A stretch of DNA of 64,000 nucleotides, taken from Ricordea florida. Its lineage: Eukaryota; Cnidaria; Anthozoa; Corallimorpharia; Ricordeidae. Made by a program: the position numbers and the translations under genes. The stretch covers positions 28,092,839 through 28,156,838 of the forward strand of contig OX453281.1 of assembly GCA_949710005.1 (NCBI GenBank). The letters are read 5' to 3'. Positions 24,656 through 35,917 of this stretch are shown in pieces; the stretch's first letter is position 1, and every line of letters begins with the position of its first letter. The notes beneath the pieces were generated by a model. The model ran no database searches and had not been told where the DNA came from. It saw only the letters and a list, made by a program, of their open reading frames with translations.

Positions 24656-26469
24656 TTATTAACTTAAACTGGCCATTTTCTAGCCGCAAATGTCCCTTAT
24701 CGTAGTCACATTTATGGCAGGTCGTTATCAGATTCGTCAAATCAAAAATAAACTAAGAAACCATACATTCAAAAAATAAAATCAAGAATCAGATTCAGGT
24801 CTGTGCGATTTCTCATAGGCAAGATACGCATCCAAATTTATAGAGCTTTGTATGAAGACCCCATGTTCAAGTGGTGTCCGTTTTAGTTTCAGGGCCAACA
24901 AACTTGCTCACAGGATAGAAAGTACCAGAAAGGATTTAAAAAAATTCCCAACCTACTTGCTACGTTCAACACGAGAAAGATGTTTCTCTAAGAAATACTA
25001 TTCAACAAGCACCAGGCAAATATTATTTAAAGCGCGCCTTTTCTTCGAATTGTTCTTCAACGGTGCATTGCGCCTTTTTGCTCGCCAACTTTCCGGCAGT
25101 TCTTTGAATAGTTGAGGAAAGGCAGAGTCTGTATGAAATCTACAAGCTACTCAGAGCCAGCAAAAAATTGTTTTTTACTTGAATAATTTTAAACCTTTAA
25201 AACATTGCCAATAAAAAATAGCAAAGTCGGCAACTGTTTGATTTAGCATTTTGAAATGCATAAAGTCAAAGCTATACTCATAACGACATAACACAAGTAA
25301 CAATGATCCCATGGCCAGTTTAAGAATTTAGCTACTGAATTCGCTCATACCACTGAGAATTTAGAGGCTACCCATACCAGAGCAAACATATCATTAGCTG
25401 TAAATCTCAGCCACTGCAAACTTACCTCTGCTTTTACACTTCTCGACTAATTAATGTTAATATATTTTTCGCTCAAGACCAGAAAAATTGGAAATATAGT
25501 TAAATATACATAATGATGGAGTGCGAAACATTCAAATTGGTATTTGACAGGTTCAGTTTTAACCAAGAAAGGATGGTTTTAACTAAAATATCAAAATTGA
25601 AAGTATAGAGCGTCTGCAGATTAAAGAGGAAGTAACACTTTGGAATTGCACTGAAGCTGAGCTGATCTTTGTTGCCATGATGTGGGTGGATTTATATCGA
25701 CATAATTATAGTGTACACTATAATTCATTACAATTTTAACAATGCCTTACTTTGTCTTACCTCGGGTTTCAACTTTAAAATAAAATTACTCCCAGACCGT
25801 AATAGAGGCGCACAATCGGTTTTTGAAAGCGGAACTGCATGCCGCCAAAAACCGTGCTCTACTACGCATAACTCTGAAACTTACAACAAAAACAAATTAC
25901 GTGTAACATGGTTTTTTCAGAGAAACCTGTGTTTCTTCGAAATGTCGGAAGTTTACCATTCGACCTGAAAATGCGGAAATCAACTTCGGTTCGGTCCGAC
26001 CGGGTCTCCGACCGGGATATCTGGAACCACCTTTGAGTGACCGGTCGCTCAGACTCTACCGAAATGGCGCGTTCCATTTCTATTTTGTTTTGGCTCTCTC
26101 CTCGTTTCAAAATGTCGAAGAAGGTATCGAAACGCGTAGGAACTTGGAGCTGGTTTTTACATTCAGCAGACAAAGACAGCTCAGGTTGTCGACACAAACA
26201 GTTTAGGCAGCCGGAGAATTTCTCCAGCTAAATTAGTAGCCTTAACTGTGTATTTGTGAAAGGAATTAAAACTAAACAACAACATGTTTTACTTCCTTGC
26301 AACAAACAATTAATCTAAACAGTTACTGCTATTAAAGCATCACGTATCGTTCATTGCATCGTAACTGGCGTCCCTCAGATAACTACAACAACTTGGATAA
26401 ACACTGGCCTTCCATGGTAACTGAAAGCGCAGGCGAACTGAGGCAACAGAGCATCCAAAATTAACACTC

Positions 26470-27930
26470 CACACCTTCACAGAGACTGAGATAAGAAGAC
26501 TAATTGAGCTATTGCATCATTATAGGACACATTTCAGTTAACAAAATCTCCCTTTGGTCGAGGAAATCTACAATCATTTATTTCTAGGAAATATTACACC
26601 GCAAGGGTCATTTTCAGATCAGTGGTTAGAAACAACAAAGAAAGGAAAATACTGTACAAAGTGAAAGTTTTCCATCCAAAAATTAAAATTCTATCGATAT
26701 GCTTTTTTCATTATTAAAGGCGACAAATCATAAAATTACTTTGAAGGGGTTTTCACACCAAGGACGTCTACAAACCGACCGTCAAGTAAAACATTCTATT
26801 CACTATTGTAAGTACAATGTGATGTATTTCAGATTCGATTCTCGGTCAGAAAAGTGGAAACCATCTTCCATCCATAAACGTTCGCATCTAAGAGTCACTT
26901 GAGTTAGCTCAGTTCACTTTCGATCACTGGAACATCATGATTCTGCTTTGCTGTATTGCTTCAGTTGTTTTCCATTCTGTTCTTTTAAAGACTGAGCTGT
27001 ACAGAGGGCTCTCAGTCTCGACAAATCTGAGCTCCAGCAACGAGAATCTCTGATCTAAATTTGACTCTGAGGAATCTGCAATAGCTCACGATACACTCCT
27101 TTCGAATCCCTGTAGAAAATCGACAATCGATATCAGTACCTTTCTTCACGATATTCCAAGTCGTTTTCTTTTTTGACAATTTAATCAAGAACTTGTATCT
27201 TTACCGCAGTCTGACACCTGGCCACCGGAACTCTGTCCGCAACTAAACCCGCTTGTTCCGTCTCAGTCTGTAATTTAATCTTACCAACTGAGTGCATATG
27301 CAAATATCTTTCGTCTCATTGTTTAGTTTGCTTTCATGATGATATTGCATTTTTGAATTACCATAAAAGCAGCTCTTTGATTCGTTGCAATAAATCGAAC
27401 ACTGCATCTTCGTGTGTCGGGGATTCCCCTGGTTCCGCGACAACCTGATGTCACCGCGAACTGTGAGTAAGCTGGCCTACTACGCAAATTCGTTCTTTGG
27501 GCATCGTTGCGCGTTCGTGTTCCTCCTGCGTTCGTGGAGGAGGAATTGGTACGCACCTAGATGACCAAAGATCGTCTGCATCGTAGGGTCTGAATAATCG
27601 TGCGGAAATGCGTGTATCAGATACACGATGAGGCAAAGCTTCAGTTTTCTTCGGAATATGCGTGTTTGTTTTTGAGGATGCTTCATTTCCTCATTTAAAT
27701 AAGGCATTAATTCCCTTAATAAATTGTTTATATTTCTGTTTTCATTGCCAAATGAGCTCTTTGAAATTTCACACATGCAACCGGATCGATTCCTTCAATT
27801 AGGAGAAAAAGTGTCCTGTGCTTAAGGCAGGAATCGATCCGTTGATTACTTGTTTTTAATCGTTTTACGTTTTACATTTACATTGCTTTGTACTTCAGGT
27901 GCTGTATGAATAAAATAAAGATGATTTGAG
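26470..27930. repeat. Segmental duplication block A, copy 1
   Basis: This block aligns along its length with 29030-30420: GACTAATTGAG.TATTGCATC at the left, AGCAACGAGAATCTCTGATC in the middle, and GGATCGATTCCTTCAATTAGG at the right. Differences are small indels and substitutions. Its right end has a third partial copy at about 33300-33540. Confidence 0.75.
27480..27776 (-). CDS. Hypothetical open frame conserved in two duplicate blocks, copy 1
   Basis: This 98-codon frame begins MCEISKSSFGNENRNINNLL and stays near-identical to the frame at 29976-30308 for about 67 residues (through FPHDYSDPTMQ). Beyond that point the copies diverge by indels, so the rest of copy 1 continues in another frame (IPPPRTQEEHERATMPKERI). 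I do not recognise a family. Conservation may only reflect recent duplication. It could be a fragment of a once longer gene. Confidence 0.25.
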   Translation of the reverse strand: MCEISKSSFGNENRNINNLLRELMPYLNEEMKHPQKQTRIFRRKLKLCLIVYLIHAFPHDYSDPTMQTIFGHLGAYQFLLHERRRNTNAQRCPKNEFA

Positions 27931-28799
27931 AAGACTTGGGTTTAGTGTGCACACCAGATTCACTCAAAAAGAGAGATACGCCTAGGCCAATGAAATGTGA
28001 GCAAGCTAATTGAGGACAAATCGTGATTCCCGAAACCGTGCTTTTTTTTCTACGTTGGATTTTATCTCAGTTTTTTTTGACAGCGAAAGCAAAATCAAAT
28101 TAAACTAAGTAATAACAAACCCCATCATCACATGTTTTTTTTTGACTTTTAAAAATAAGTACATGGAATAACAAATAACCTAATCCATACATCGCACGAT
28201 ATATAATTCACAATACAAAAAAAAGGAAAAGAAAAAGGAAAACGAGGAGACAAATGTGGAGGACGCCCACCCTAAGAGCTCATGTACGGCAAAAGCCTTT
28301 CCAACTTACTTAAATGTTTCGTTAATTTGTTCCGCCTTCTTGCTATTTTATGTTAAACTTGGTAAACAGCCTTGATCTTGACTTTATAAACACGCAAAGA
28401 TTTATGAACTCTATTTAACTTACACTTATAGATATATGGAACATGCACCCGTGAGACATCTCAGTACCAGCAAAGGACGGTCCACTGCAAACATGCTTAG
28501 ACATGACTTCCGCTCAGGCTGTCAAAACGTCAGTCAACGTCATCTACAACAGTTCTTTTCAGGACTAAATCCACCTGGACGTCCGCACTCGACAATCAAC
28601 TGCTGAGACTTTTTGTTGGTGATGGATCTGGCAAGAGGTTACCATCGCTGTTCAGTATGTTTCCCAGCGATACTGATTTCGGTTCTATAGTGAACCTCGT
28701 CAGCGGTTACACCTATGTATTTGTGCTCTAGCTGACGTGGAGTGGCTGAGACATTTCTGATTCTCTCCAGACTATTCCACACTTCCATACTTCTCAGAA

Positions 28800-29038
28800 G
28801 TGTAAAACTAAGTAAAGAATAACAAGTGGTTCATGACTGGGGGAAAAGTGCGACAATATCCTGACTTTCTCAGACTATTCCACACTTCCACTGCTCTGAG
28901 AACTGCAGAACTAAGTAAAGAATAACAAGCGGTTCATGACTGGGGAAAAAGTGCGACAATATCCTGACTTTCTCAGACTATTCCACACTTCCACTGCTCT
29001 AAGAACTGTAGAACTAAGTAAAGAATAACAAGCGGTTC
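28800..29038. repeat. About 103-bp tandem repeat, array 1
   Basis: Units run from AACTAAGTAAAGAATAACAAG through TTCATGACTGGGG, GTGCGACAATATCCTGACTTT and TCAGACTATTCCACACTTCC to the next unit, at about 28806, 28909 and 29010. The same unit forms array 2 at 34490-34870 and single copies near 31440-31560. Confidence 0.75.
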
Positions 29039-30420
29039 AAAGAGACTAAGATAAAAAGACTAATTGAGTTATTGCATCATTATAGGACACATTTCATTTA
29101 ACAAAATCTCCCCTTGGTCGAGGAAATCTGCAATCATTTATTTCTAGGAAATATTACACCCCAAGGGTCATTTTCAGATCAGTGGTTAGAAACAACAAAG
29201 AAAGGAAAATACTGTACAAAGTGAACGTTTTCCATCCAAAAATTAAAATCCTAGCAATTTGCTTTTCCATGATTAAAGGCGACTAATCATAAAATTACTT
29301 TGAACCAAGGACGTCCACAAACCGACCGTCAAGTATAACATTCTATTGTAAGTACAATGTGATGTATTTCAGATTATTCTCGGTCAGAAAAGTGGAAACC
29401 GATTTCCATCCGTAAAAGCAAGTATCTTCAAGTCACTTGAGTTAGGCGCTTTCGATCACTGGAACATCATGATTCTGCCTTGCTGTATTGCTTCAGTTGT
29501 TTTCCATTCTGTTCTTTAAAAGACTGAGCTGTACAGAGGGCTCTCAGTCTCGACAAACCTTAGCTCCAGCAACGAGAATCTCTGATCTAAATTTGACTCT
29601 GAGGAATCTGCAATAGCTCGCGATGCACTCCTTTCGAACCCCAGTAGAAAATCGACAATCGATATCAGTACCTTTCTTCACGGTTTTTACATTCCAAGTC
29701 GTTTTCTTTTTTGACAATTTAATCAAGCATTTCTATCTTTACCGCAGTCTGATACCTGGCCACAGGAACTCTGTCCGCAACCCGCTTGTTCTGTCTCAGT
29801 CTGCAATTGAATCTTACCCACTGAGTGCCTATGCAAATATCTTTCCTCTCATTGTTTAGTTTGCTTTCATGATGATATTGAATCACCATAAAAGCAGCTC
29901 TTTCATTGGCTCCAATAAATCCAACACTGCATCTTCGTGTGTCGGGGATTCCCCTGGTTCCGCGACAACCTGATGTCACCGCGAACTGTGAGTAAGCTGG
30001 CCTACTACGCAAATTCGTTCTTTGGGCATCGTTACGCGTTCGTGCTCCTCCTGCGTTCGTGGAGGAGGAATTGGTACGCTACTCGTCGATGACCAAAGAT
30101 CGTCACTCTGCATCGTAGGGTCTGAATAATCGTGAGGAAATGCGTGTATCAGATACACGATGAGGCAAACCTTCAGTTTTCTTCGGAATATGCGTGTTTG
30201 TTTTTGAGGATGCTTCATTTCCTCATTTAAATAAGGCATTAATTCCCTTAATAAATTGTTTATATTTCTGTTTTCATTGCCAAATAAGCTCTTTGAAGTT
30301 TCACACATGCAAGTGGATCGATTCCTTCAATTAGGGGAAAAAGTGTCCTGTGCTTAATTATAAGGCACAAATCGATCCGTTGATTATTTGTTTTTAATCG
30401 TTTTACGCCTACACCAATGA
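29030..30420. repeat. Segmental duplication block A, copy 2
   Basis: Paralogous to 26470-27930, with which it is collinear. It carries the second copy of the conserved open frame and ends in the same GGATCGATTCC...TTAATCGTTTTAC sequence. Confidence 0.75.
29976..30308 (-). CDS. Hypothetical open frame conserved in two duplicate blocks, copy 2
   Basis: This 110-codon frame (MCETSKSLFGNENRNINNLL...) keeps open the part that is frameshifted in copy 1, ending IPPPRTQEEHERVTMPKERI and a short tail. It is rich in charged residues with no visible domain, signal peptide or membrane segment. It lies just downstream, in transcript sense, of a TRAF coiled-coil remnant at 30466-30538, so it may be part of a decayed TRAF-associated transcript. 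Coding status is unproven. Confidence 0.3.
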   Translation of the reverse strand: MCETSKSLFGNENRNINNLLRELMPYLNEEMKHPQKQTRIFRRKLKVCLIVYLIHAFPHDYSDPTMQSDDLWSSTSSVPIPPPRTQEEHERVTMPKERICVVGQLTHSSR

Positions 30421-30465
30421 AATGTGAGCAAGCTAAATGAAGACAAGTCGTGATTCCCGAAACTT

Positions 30466-30538
30466 TGTAGGAACGGGAAGCTTCTAGCTCTTGCTTTAAT
30501 CGTTTCAGCTTTGGCACGTTCATTCCTTTCTTTCATGA
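30466..30538 (-). pseudogene. TRAF coiled-coil remnant
   Basis: The minus strand reads FMKERNERAKAE, then a deletion, then bases matching the AGCTTCCCGTTCCTAC stretch of the TRAF-like genes at 32332-32400 and 35630-35700. It is an isolated piece of the coiled-coil exon with no MATH domain beside it, evidently left by duplication and deletion. Confidence 0.65.
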
Positions 30539-30829
30539 AGTTTTACATTTACATTGCTTTGTATTTCAAGTGCTGTATGAATAAAATAAAGATGATTTGA
30601 GAAGACTTGGATTTAGTGTGTACACCAGAATAACTCAAAAAGAGAGATACGCCTAGACCATTGAACTGAAGTTTTACATTTACATTGCTTTGTATTTCAA
30701 GTGCTGTATGAATAAAATAAAGATGATTTGAGAAGACTTGGGTTTAGTGTACACACCAGAATAACTCAAAAAGAGCGATACGCCTAGACCAATGAAATGT
30801 GAGCAAGCTAAATGAAGACAAGTCGTGAT

Positions 30830-31560
30830 TCCCGAAAGCGTGCTTTTTTCTACTTTGGATTTTATCTCAGCTGTTTTTTAACAGTGAAAGCAAAATCAGA
30901 TTAAACTAAATAATAATAAATCCCATCATCACATGTTTTTTTAATAATTTTTTTTATTTTTTTTACTTTTAAGAATAAGTACATGGAATAACAAATAACC
31001 TAAACCATACGTCCCACGATATATAATTCACAATACAAAAAAAAGGAAAATAAAAAGGAAAACGAGGAGACAAATGTGGAGGACGCCCACCCTAAGAGCT
31101 CATACGCTGCAAAAGCCTTTCCAGCTTACTTAAATGTTTCGTTAATTTGTTTCGCCGTCTTGCTTTTTTATGTTCAACTTGGTAAACAGCCTTAATCCTG
31201 ACCTTATAAACACCCAAAGATGGATGAACTCTATTTAACTTACATTTATAGATATGGAACATGTCCCGCGAGACATCTCAGTACCAGCAAAGTATGGTCC
31301 ACTGCAAACATGCCTAGACATAACTTCCGCTCAGGTTGTCGAAACGTCAGTCAACGCCATCTACAACAGTTCCTTTCAGGACTAAATCCACCTGGACGTC
31401 CGCACTCAACAATCAGACTATTCCACACGTCCATTCCTCTGAGAAGTGAAGAACTAAGTAAAGAATAACAAGCGGTTCATGACTGTGGGGAAAAGTGCAA
31501 CAATATCCTGACTTTGTCAGACTATTCCACACTTCCACTCCTTTGAGAAGTGTAAAACTA
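30830..31560. repeat. Segmental duplication block B, copy 2
   Basis: Collinear copies are at about 28010-28740 and 33640-34480. Shared landmarks are the GACAAATGTGGAGGACGCCC segment, the CATCTCAGTACCAGCAAAG segment and GAAACGTCAGTCAACG. Each copy lies upstream of tandem-repeat or TRAF-like sequence. The blocks are non-coding. Confidence 0.7.
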
Positions 31561-31731
31561 AGTAAGAATTAAAGAAACTCTGGATTCCATAGCCAGGGTT
31601 GGACATGCCCCAGACTCCTGAGTCCACACCATTTACCGATGATCTTACAATAAAAAGTTGAAATGATTGTTTTGATTATGACAAAAGTCACGACGTCATG
31701 TCTGTCTCTGGAAGTGGTGCTAATCATGAGT

Positions 31732-32487
31732 TTAACCATCGTTTTCTGATGGAGACGCAGTATCCGATGTATCCACAATTATCTTGATGTACATCGTGTC
31801 ATCTCGAACGTAGGCGTGGTTATTCAACTCTGACAGCGGACAGAACAGAGGACAACCGCTGGCCACATTCATCTCTCTTCGGGGTCGCTGGAATGAGGAG
31901 CTGTTGGGATCAGGTCTGAATGCATCGATCACGTGTTTCACATTATTCTGGTCTAGCAGCATCATAGTCACCTGCTGTCTGAACGGCCAGCGCAGGAAAT
32001 CGTCGTACTGACCGCACATGACCACGAAGGACACTGAAATGTGAGTTCCCTTTCCTATGCCATCGCCGTTTAGATAAAGACGAGCGCACAATTTATAACC
32101 AGGACGGCCAGTGTAAAAGGGGGGACTGTATATTGAAGTTTCCGGCCCAATAGAAGAACAACATCGTTTCCTAGCGAAGTCGGACACTCTCCAGAACAGG
32201 ACGCCGTCATAGGATAAAACTTCCTGCTGTCCGCTGACAGTGTTTAATCTTTCCTCAAGTCTAACGGACTCGCGTTGCAGAGATTCTAATCTGTCCTCAA
32301 GCATCCTTATGTAGGAGCGGGAAGTTTCTAACGCTTGCTTAAGAGCCTCTTGCATCATTTCAGCTTTGGCACGTTCATTCCTCTCTTTCATTAAGTCCTC
32401 TTCATAAAACCTTTGTTTTTGTCTTAAAATCTCATTCTCATTGCCAAGTTCAACAATCTTCTGCAACATGTCCTCAGGGCTGGACAT
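31732..32487 (-). CDS. TRAF-like protein lacking RING and zinc fingers (coiled coil + MATH), 251 aa
   Basis: From MSSPED the frame encodes a coiled coil (about residues 10-95, heptad-like NENEILRQKQRFYEEDLMK) and then a MATH/TRAF-C domain from YDGVLFWRVSDF to the end. Its C-terminal half is close to that of the full TRAF at 5475-11750 (PNSSSFQRPRREMNVASGCP is identical). An upstream extension of 15 codons is open after an AG at 32533, so an earlier non-coding or lost exon is possible. No RING or zinc-finger exon was found within 3 kb upstream. Such a protein could trimerise and bind receptors without ubiquitin-ligase activity; this is inference from domain content. The paralog at 35044-35799 is about 90% identical by eye. 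Confidence 0.8.
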   Translation of the reverse strand: MSSPEDMLQKIVELGNENEILRQKQRFYEEDLMKERNERAKAEMMQEALKQALETSRSYIRMLEDRLESLQRESVRLEERLNTVSGQQEVLSYDGVLFWRVSDFARKRCCSSIGPETSIYSPPFYTGRPGYKLCARLYLNGDGIGKGTHISVSFVVMCGQYDDFLRWPFRQQVTMMLLDQNNVKHVIDAFRPDPNSSSFQRPRREMNVASGCPLFCPLSELNNHAYVRDDTMYIKIIVDTSDTASPSENDG

Positions 32488-32739
32488 CCTTCTTCTTACT
32501 GCGGCTAACGAAGTGTAAGCTACCTTTAGCACCTAAAAAATGTGATGTACCATATAGGATCTAAACATGATGGAAAAGTATCAATCAAAATTAGAATGTA
32601 CCCTCAGTGTGTAACACAGCAAACCATGAACAGAGTTCTATTGATTAGAATGCTGATGTATCAGAACGAGGCTAGTCTGATGCGTATTTTCAGTTTAATG
32701 CGCATATAATCGCGCAAGCAATTTACTTTATATGAAACC

Positions 32740-33300
32740 ATGAATTATATCAAACTATGAATTATATCAAACCATGAATTATTTCAAACCATGAATTATA
32801 TCAAACCATGAATTATTTCAAACCATGAATTATATCAAACCATGAATTATTTCAAACCATGAATTATTTCAAACCATGAATTATATCAAACCATGAATTA
32901 TTTCAAACCATGAATTATATCAAACCATGAATTATTTCAAACCATGAATTATATCAAACCATGCATTATATCAAACCATGAATTTTATCAAACCATGCAT
33001 TATATCAAACCATGAATTATATCAAACCATGAATTATATTAAACTATGAATTATTTCAAACCATGAATCATATCAAACCATGAATTATTTCAAACCATGA
33101 ATTATATCAAACCATGAATTATTTCAAACCATGAATTATATCAAACCATGAATTATTTCAAACCATGAATTATATCAAACCATGCATTATATCAAACCAT
33201 GAATTTTATCAAACCATGCATTATATCAAACCATGAATTATATCAAACCATGAATTATTTCAAACCATAAATTATTTCAAACCATGAATTATATTAAACT
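32740..33300. repeat. 17-bp AT-rich minisatellite, about 33 units
   Basis: Units of AAACCATGAATTATWTC, W alternating A and T, run almost without interruption. Alternation gives a 34-bp higher-order period over much of the array, and a roughly 290-bp longer pattern is suggested because the CATGCATTATATCAAACC variant cluster occurs twice (about 32960-33010 and 33183-33230). It sits just upstream of the TRAF-like gene at 31732-32487. Confidence 0.9.
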
Positions 33301-34074
33301 ATATAACAAATATCCTCATTTAAAAAGGGCATTAATTCCCTTAATAAATTGTTTATATTTCTGTTTCCGTTGCCAAATAATCTCTTTGAAGTTTCACACA
33401 TTCAACCGGATCGATTCCTTCAATTAGGGGAAAAAGTGTCCTGTGTTTAAGGCACGAATCGATCCGTTGATTACTTGTTTTTAATCGTTTTACTTACATT
33501 GCTATGTAGTTTAAGTGCTGTATGAATAAAATAAATATGATTTGAGAAGACTTGGGTTTAGTGTGCACACCAGAATAACTCAAAAAAGAGATACGCCTGG
33601 GCCAATGAAATGTGAGCGAGCTAAATAAAGACAAACCGTGATTCCCGAAACAGTGCTTTTTTTCTACGTTGGATTTTATCTCCGTTTTTTTTTTTTAACA
33701 GCGAAAGCAAAATCAAATTAAACTAAATAATAACAAATCCCATCATCACATGTTTTTTTAATATTTTTTTTATTTTATTTTTTTTTTACTTTTAAGAATA
33801 AGTACATGGAATAACAAATAACCTAAACCATACATCTCACGATATATAATTCACGATACAAAAAAGGAAAAGGAAAACGAGAAGACAAATGTGGAGGACG
33901 CCCACCCTAAGAGCTCATGCGCAGCCAAGGCCTTTCCCACTTACTTAAATGTTTCGTTAATTTGTTCCGCCTTCTTGCTATTTTATATTCAACTTGGTAA
34001 ACAGCCTTGACCTTGACCTTACAAACACGCAAAGATGGATGAACTCTATTTAACTTACATTTATAGATATGGAA

Positions 34075-34151
34075 CATGTCCCCCAACCTCGTTCTTAGGG
34101 CTTTTCCCTAGTAGGAAAAGGAAAAGCCCTGGGAACGAGGTTGCATGTCCC
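34075..34151. mobile_element. 61-bp hairpin element with 8-bp target duplication
   Basis: CATGTCCC at 34075-34082 and again at 34144-34151 flanks a 61-bp insert that is almost one perfect hairpin (CCAACCTCGTT...AACGAGGTTG, inner arms GGGCTTTTCC / GGAAAAGCCC). The paralogous block at about 31255 reads straight through with a single CATGTCCC, giving the empty site. An 8-bp duplication fits hAT- or P-type mobilisation. Confidence 0.85.
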
Positions 34152-34489
34152 AGCGAGACATCTCAGTACCAGCAAAGTATGGTCCACTGCAAAATGGCCT
34201 AGACATGACTTCCGCTCAGGTTGTCGAAACGTCAGTCAACGTCATCTACAACAGTTGTTTTCAAGACTAAATCCACCTTGACGTCCGCACTCAACAATCA
34301 GCTACTGAGACTTTTTGTTGGTGATGGATCTGGCAAGAGCTTACCATCGCTGTTCGGTATGTTTCGATACTACTTTCGGTTCTATAGTGAACCTCGTCAG
34401 TTACTCCTATGTATTTGTGCTCCAGCTGACGTGGAGTGGCAGAGAAATTTCCGATTCTTTCCAGACTATTCCACTCCTATGAGAAGTGT

Positions 34490-34870
34490 AAAACTAAGTA
34501 AAGAATAACAAGCGGTTCATGACTGGGGAAAAAGTGCGACAATATCCTGACTTTGTCAGACTATTCCACACTTGCACTCCTCTGAGAACTGAAGAACTAA
34601 GTAAAGAATGACAAGCGGTTGATGACTGGGGAAAAAGTGCGACAATATCCTGACTTTGTCAGACTATTTCACACTTGCACTCCTCTGAGAACTGAAGAAC
34701 TAAGTAAAGAATGACAAGCGGTTGATGACTGGGGAAAAAGTGCGACAATATCCTGACTTTGTCAGACTATTCCACACTCCCACTCTTATGAGAAGTGTAC
34801 AACTAAGTAAAGAATAACCAGCGGTTTATGACTGGGGAAAAAGTGCGACAATATCCTGTGTAAAAAGTGT
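34490..34870. repeat. About 103-bp tandem repeat, array 2
   Basis: Three to four units of the same family as 28800-29038 (AACTAAGTAAAGAAT.ACAAGCGGTT...CTGACTTTGTCAGACTATT). Two adjacent units (about 34540-34750) are nearly identical to each other, indicating recent local amplification. Confidence 0.75.
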
Positions 34871-35043
34871 AATACTAAGTAAGAAGTAAAGAAACTCTGG
34901 ATTCCATGGCCAGGGCTGGACATGCCCCAGACTCCTGAGTCCAAACATTTACAGATCTTACAATAAAAAGTTGAATGATTGTTTTGATCACGGACAGAGT
35001 CAGGACGTCATGCCTGTCTCTGGAAGAGGCGCTAAACATGAGT

Positions 35044-35799
35044 TCAACAACTGTTTTCTGATGGAGAAGCAGTATCCGATGTATCCACAATTATCTTGAT
35101 GTACATCGTGTCATCACGAACGTAGGCGTGGTTATTCAACTCTGACAGCGGACAGAACAAAGGACAACCACTAGCCACATTCATTTCTCCTCGGGGTCGC
35201 TGGAATGAGGAGCCGTTGGGATCAGGTCTGAATGCATTGATCACGTGTTTCACATTATTCTGGTCTAGCAGCATCACTGTCACCTGCTGTCTGAACGGCC
35301 AGTGCAGGAATTCGTCGTACTGACCGCGCATGACCACGACGAACACTGAAATGTGAGTTCCCTTTCCTATGCCATCACCGTTTAGATAAAGACGAGCGCA
35401 CAATTTATAACCAGGACGGCCAGTATAAAAGGGAGGACTGTATATTGAAGTTCCCGGCCCAATAAGAGAACCACATCGTTTCCTCGCGAAATCGGACACT
35501 CTCCACAACAGGACGCCGTCACAGGATAAAACTTCCTGCTGTCCGCTGACGGTGTTTAATCTTTCCTCAGATCTAACGGACTCGCGTTGCAGAGATTCTA
35601 ATCTGCCCTCTAGCATCCTTATGTAGGAACGGGAATTTTTTAACTCTTCCTTATAAGCCTCCTGCATCATTTCAGCCTTGGCACGTTCATTCCTCTCTTT
35701 CATGAAGTCCTCTTCATAAAACCTTAGTTTTTGTCTTAAAATATCATACTCATTGACAAGCCCATCACTCTCCTCCATCCTGTCCTCAGGGCTGGACAT
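35044..35799 (-). CDS. TRAF-like protein lacking RING and zinc fingers (coiled coil + MATH), 251 aa, paralog
   Basis: It starts at the same MSSPED as its paralog at 31732-32487 and has the same length. The coiled coil (NEYDILRQKLRFYEEDFMKE) covers the first 95 residues, and the MATH domain from CDGVLLWRVSDF covers the rest. The upstream open extension seen in the paralog is broken here by a small indel, which supports MSSPED as the start in both. The frame is intact, arguing for retained function after duplication. No RING exon lies nearby. Expression would need a promoter in the duplicated flank. Confidence 0.8.
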   Translation of the reverse strand: MSSPEDRMEESDGLVNEYDILRQKLRFYEEDFMKERNERAKAEMMQEAYKEELKNSRSYIRMLEGRLESLQRESVRSEERLNTVSGQQEVLSCDGVLLWRVSDFARKRCGSLIGPGTSIYSPPFYTGRPGYKLCARLYLNGDGIGKGTHISVFVVVMRGQYDEFLHWPFRQQVTVMLLDQNNVKHVINAFRPDPNGSSFQRPRGEMNVASGCPLFCPLSELNNHAYVRDDTMYIKIIVDTSDTASPSENSC

Positions 35800-35917
35800 C
35801 CTTCTTCTTACTGCGGCTCACGGCGAAGAGTAAGCTACCTCAAGCGCCTAAAATATGTGCTGTACCAACTAGGATTTAAACATTTTTATGTAAATTGTTG
35901 GGATTGACCGAACACGT

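Larger units (their letters stand above)
22186..26400. repeat. Left copy of a segmental duplication (paralog of about 35,918-36,985)
   Basis: Three blocks in the same order recur to the right: 22186-22330 with about 35918-36080 (GCGTCACAACAGTAACGCTT...), 24118-24560 with about 36087-36545 (GTTGTTTTGTTT...CACGTGTAAGTCA), and 26067-26380 with about 36714-36985 (CGTTCCATTTCTATTTTG...). The right copy lacks the intervening kilobases. No gene could be supported in either copy. Confidence 0.7.

Noticed and set aside
32740..33300. CRISPR-like array
   Set aside because: Units are contiguous 17-bp repeats without unique spacers, in a eukaryotic context with no cas genes.
28500..34260. Hammerhead-ribozyme-like GAAACGTC motif in block B copies
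   Set aside because: The required CTGATGA core and matching stems are not present near the motif.
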